Assembly: GCA_017473665.1 (NCBI GenBank) | Contig: JAFUKK010000102.1 | Span: forward strand, 1 to 7,338 | Length of the DNA stretch: 7,338 bases | From: Lachnospiraceae bacterium | Lineage (GTDB): Bacteria > Bacillota > Clostridia > Lachnospirales > Lachnospiraceae | Direction: 5' to 3' | In this document: positions 5,050-7,338 of the stretch, one piece after another | Layout of the letters: each line of letters opens with the position of its first letter | How positions within the stretch are numbered: position 1 is the stretch's first letter | Notes under the pieces: model-generated | What the model was told of the DNA's origin: nothing | Database searches by the model: none | Seen by the model: only the letters and a program-made list of their open reading frames with translations | Translations under genes and position numbers: made by a program

Positions 5050-6576
5050 ATGGCACAAATCAGCGTAAAGAATCTGACCTTTGGTTATGAAGGAAGCTTT
5101 GATTATATTTTTGAGGAGGTGTCTTTTTCCATTGATACTAATTGGAAGCTGGGCTTCATAGGTCGAAACGGCAAAGGAAAAACCACTTTTTTGAATTTAT
5201 TGATGGGGAAGTATACTTATCGAGGTTCTATAACCACTTGCACGGTGTTTGATTATTTTCCGTATCGGATAAGAGAGGCTCAGATGCAGTTACCGGCGGT
5301 GGAATTTGTGGAAGAGTTAAAGACTGGTTGTGAAATTTGGCGTGTCATTTGTGAGTTGGAAAAATTGGAGGAAGATGCAGAGATTCTATACAGACCCTTT
5401 GGCACCCTAAGTCCGGGAGAACGGACCAAGGTATTATTGGCGGTTTTATTCTCAGGAGAGAATGACTTTTTATTAGTTGATGAGCCTACCAATCATCTGG
5501 ATAAGGAAGCCCGGGAGGTGGTAAAGCGGTATCTGGCATCCAAGAAAGGATTTATATTGGTATCCCATGACAGAGATTTGTTGGATGCCTGTATTGACCA
5601 TTGTCTGGTATTAAATCGGGGAACCATTGAAGTGCAGAGCAGCAATTTTTCTACTTGGTGGGAGAATAAGCAACGGAAGGACCAATTCGCCGTATCGGAG
5701 AATGAGAAGCATCAAAAAGAGATTAAGAAACTGAAGCAGGCAGCAACGCGTACTTCCCAATGGGCAGATAAAAATGAACATACTAAGATAGGATTTGACC
5801 CGGTAAAAGAACATGACCGTTTCATGGATACCAGAGCATTTATCGGTGCAAAGACCAAGAAGATGCAGAGCCGCGTGAAGCAAATGGAAAAAAGAATCAG
5901 CCGGGAAATTGAAGAAAAAGAAGGACTTTTGCAGGATTTGGAGACTCCTGTGGATTTAAAACTGGTGCAGCTTTCCCATCACAAGAATAGGCTTGTAAAT
6001 ATCAAAGAGTATGGACTTACATATGTAGATGCCGGTGGGCCGGTATTTCAGGGACTGTCTCTGACCATTCATAAGGGAGAGCGGCTTGCTTTGTCGGGAA
6101 AAAATGGTTGCGGTAAATCCACGCTGATAAAAAGGATTTTACAACAGGCCCATGGAGAGAATCTGCTTTCGCAGATGATAGAGGAGGGAGTGTGCGAAAC
6201 TGCCGCGGGACTTGTAATTTCCTATGTGGGACAGGATACCACCGGATTAAGTGGGAATATTTCTGACTTTTGTAAGGACCATAATTTGGACAAGAGTCTG
6301 TTCTGTACGATTCTCCGGCAACTGGACTTTGAGCGGACACAGTTTTTGAAAAATATGGAGGATTATTCGGAGGGGCAGAAAAAGAAAATTTTGTTGGCAG
6401 CAAGTTTATTGACACCTGCCCATCTATACATTTGGGATGAGCCTCTGAATTATATTGACGTATTTTCCAGAATGCAGGTTGAAAAATTACTGTTAGAGTA
6501 TCAGCCCACCATGCTGTTTGTGGAACATGATGTGAGATTCTGTGAAAAGATTGCAACCGGATTTGTGGAATTATAG
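5050..6576 (+). CDS. ABC-F type ribosomal protection protein (Lsa/Vga-like)
   Basis: A 508-residue cytoplasmic ATPase with two ABC domains and no membrane segments, so it is not a transporter. Relatives bind the ribosomal E site and reach into the peptidyl-transferase centre, dislodging lincosamides, pleuromutilins and streptogramin A. Domain 1: Walker A GRNGKGKTT (38-46), signature LSPGE (120-124), Walker B LLVDEPTNHLD with Glu145, switch SHD (172-174). The interdomain linker (about 195-315) is charged and coiled-coil-like, with an SQWADKNEHTKIG segment typical of the Lsa/Vga group. Domain 2: Walker A GKNGCGKST (350-358), signature YSEGQ (439-443), Walker B YIWDEPLNYID with Glu464, switch EHD (492-494). 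DEPLNYID is characteristic of resistance-type ABC-Fs. ATG 5050 has GGGAGGA six bases upstream; the in-frame ATG at 5044 is too close to it and a TTG at 4918 lies inside the leader. Drug spectrum cannot be read from sequence. The attenuator leader supports induction by ribosome-targeting drugs. Confidence 0.92.
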   Translation: MAQISVKNLTFGYEGSFDYIFEEVSFSIDTNWKLGFIGRNGKGKTTFLNLLMGKYTYRGSITTCTVFDYFPYRIREAQMQLPAVEFVEELKTGCEIWRVICELEKLEEDAEILYRPFGTLSPGERTKVLLAVLFSGENDFLLVDEPTNHLDKEAREVVKRYLASKKGFILVSHDRDLLDACIDHCLVLNRGTIEVQSSNFSTWWENKQRKDQFAVSENEKHQKEIKKLKQAATRTSQWADKNEHTKIGFDPVKEHDRFMDTRAFIGAKTKKMQSRVKQMEKRISREIEEKEGLLQDLETPVDLKLVQLSHHKNRLVNIKEYGLTYVDAGGPVFQGLSLTIHKGERLALSGKNGCGKSTLIKRILQQAHGENLLSQMIEEGVCETAAGLVISYVGQDTTGLSGNISDFCKDHNLDKSLFCTILRQLDFERTQFLKNMEDYSEGQKKKILLAASLLTPAHLYIWDEPLNYIDVFSRMQVEKLLLEYQPTMLFVEHDVRFCEKIATGFVEL

Positions 6577-6585
6577 GTGGCAGTA

Positions 6586-6619
6586 AAATACCCTCGCAAA
6601 GAATTTTGCGAGGGTATTT
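6586..6619. terminator. Strong terminator between converging ABC-F and surface-protein genes
   Basis: AAATACCCTCGCAAA (6586-6600) pairs perfectly with TTTGCGAGGGTATTT (6605-6619), a 15 bp stem with a GAAT tetraloop, starting 9 bases after the ABC-F stop. A-rich and T-rich stem bases on both sides let it act in both directions, also serving the minus-strand gene that ends at 6655. Confidence 0.85.
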
Positions 6620-6654
6620 ACAATTGGTCTTGGTGTTTGGATTTTATATTTGTT

Positions 6655-7338
6655 TTATGATTCTGAGGTCTTCGCAGATACATTGTTAAAAAAATTACCG
6701 CCCTCTTGAATGGTGAATTCGATGGAAATCTCACCGGAATTTGCCACGCCATCTTGGCTGCCATCTTTGTTGCCCCGGTCTCCGCGGCCACTGCCCAAAC
6801 CATTTGGGGGCTGGGTGCTGTCACCGGCTGAGGGCGCTTCTCCCTCAGGAGGAGTCATGCCTTCGGGCATCTCAGGTCGCTCCATGCCCTCGGGGAACTC
6901 CATGCCGTCAGGCATTTCAGGCCGCTCCATACCTTCGGGGATTTCCATACCTTCCGGCAACTTCATACCTTCACCAAAATTGCCCGCAGGCATACCGCCG
7001 CCGAAACCACCTGGGCCGTCAAAGCCGCCCATGCCACCCATTCCCCGGCTGGAAGCCATCTGGAGGTCATCACACCACAGGGTGTAAGTACCGGGGGCTA
7101 GGTCGGGAGAAGAAACTACCAGATAGGTATAATCGTTTGCAGGAGTCCATTCATTTACAATCTGCTCTTTGTCATTCTTTAAGGTGTAAGTAGTACCACC
7201 CTTTTGTCTTTCAGCAAAGGTGAATACCGCATAGGTCTGAGAACCATCCTCCAGACGGTCATACATATTGCCGGAAGCTACTACAGTGCCACCGTTTACA
7301 TGGATGCCCATATCGGAATCGATACCTGCATCCCCGCT
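6655..7338 (-). CDS. Carbohydrate-binding (Cthe_2159-like) surface protein, C-terminal part (5' end outside window)
   Basis: The frame is open to the window edge, so only the last 227 residues are seen; the ATG at 7311 is internal. Residues 1-92 (GIDSDMGIHVNGGTVVASGN, then TYTLKNDKEQIVNEW and YLVVSSPDLAPGTYTLW) match the end of the Cthe_2159-like beta-helix family (formerly DUF4353). The founding member from Clostridium thermocellum binds cellulose-like and acidic polysaccharides. Residues 93-130 are Gly/Met-rich (GMGGMGGFDGPGGFGGG). Residues 131-167 are Pro/Glu/Met repeats of the type PEGMERPEMP. Residues 168-200 are a Ser/Gly/Asp-rich linker, and a short conserved-looking tail follows (GEISIEFTIQEGGNFF). 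No sortase motif or C-terminal anchor is visible. Such proteins are usually exported lipoproteins, but the signal is outside the window. The gene converges on the ABC-F gene. The family call rests on pattern recognition. Confidence 0.8.
   Translation of the reverse strand, partial: SGDAGIDSDMGIHVNGGTVVASGNMYDRLEDGSQTYAVFTFAERQKGGTTYTLKNDKEQIVNEWTPANDYTYLVVSSPDLAPGTYTLWCDDLQMASSRGMGGMGGFDGPGGFGGGMPAGNFGEGMKLPEGMEIPEGMERPEMPDGMEFPEGMERPEMPEGMTPPEGEAPSAGDSTQPPNGLGSGRGDRGNKDGSQDGVANSGEISIEFTIQEGGNFFNNVSAKTSES
6856..6945 (-). repeat. Two tandem 45-base units encoding a Met-rich 15-residue repeat
   Basis: Copies at 6901-6945 and 6856-6900 are in frame and encode EIPEGMERPEMPDGM and EFPEGMERPEMPEGM (residues 132-146 and 147-161 of the visible protein). 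Differences are mostly at third codon positions, so the duplication is old or kept by selection on protein sequence. Partial units continue on both sides (KLPEGM, TPPEGE). In-frame length changes by recombination are plausible. Confidence 0.8.

Noticed and set aside
6710..7193. Two overlapping plus-strand frames rich in Pro/Ser opposite the surface protein
   Set aside because: They are antisense shadows produced by the repetitive Gly/Pro/Met codons of the minus-strand gene.

Overview
The window looks like chromosomal DNA of a low-to-moderate GC Firmicute, most likely a gut clostridium of the Lachnospiraceae type. This is an inference from strong AGGAGG-type ribosome binding sites, intrinsic terminators and the families present (a Cthe_2159-like carbohydrate-binding surface protein, an Lsa/Vga-like ABC-F protein, a membrane-anchored trypsin-like protease). 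No rRNA, tRNA, CRISPR array, insertion sequence or phage gene was seen.

Layout. Positions 3-431 (+) hold the C-terminal end of a YD-repeat-like protein whose start lies outside the window. It converges on a cyclophilin peptidyl-prolyl isomerase at 736-1263 (-); two perfect palindromic terminators lie between them. Upstream of the cyclophilin is an unrecognised 226-residue protein at 1341-2021 (-). A divergent promoter region around 2022-2152, with a small palindrome, separates it from a two-part GNAT acetyltransferase at 2153-3070 (+). This is followed by an anchored protein with three Ig-like modules and a serine protease domain at 3161-4714 (+). An ABC-F ribosomal protection-type ATPase follows at 5050-6576 (+) and ends at a strong terminator. 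The window closes with the C-terminal half of a secreted, Met/Gly/Pro-rich carbohydrate-binding protein at 6655-7338 (-).

The most interesting part is the roughly 300-base leader of the ABC-F gene (4747-5049). It has a good promoter (TTGACA, 17-base spacer, extended -10 TAGACT) and a three-codon upstream ORF (Met-Arg-Arg-stop) behind an excellent Shine-Dalgarno. It also has an intrinsic terminator ending just before the ABC-F ribosome binding site, and two mutually exclusive sets of helices. One set pairs the uORF Shine-Dalgarno with a distal pyrimidine tract. The other pairs that tract, and the terminator loop, with other segments. This fits ribosome-mediated transcription attenuation: an antibiotic-stalled ribosome on the uORF would free the pyrimidine tract, favour antitermination and switch on the protective ABC-F protein. 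The principle is known for some ABC-F genes (Bacillus vmlR, Listeria lmo0919); this particular architecture is read here from sequence alone.

The genes do not form one pathway. The window reads as a series of short transcription units: cell-surface proteins at both ends, housekeeping folding and acetyltransferase genes, an envelope protease, and an inducible antibiotic-protection module.
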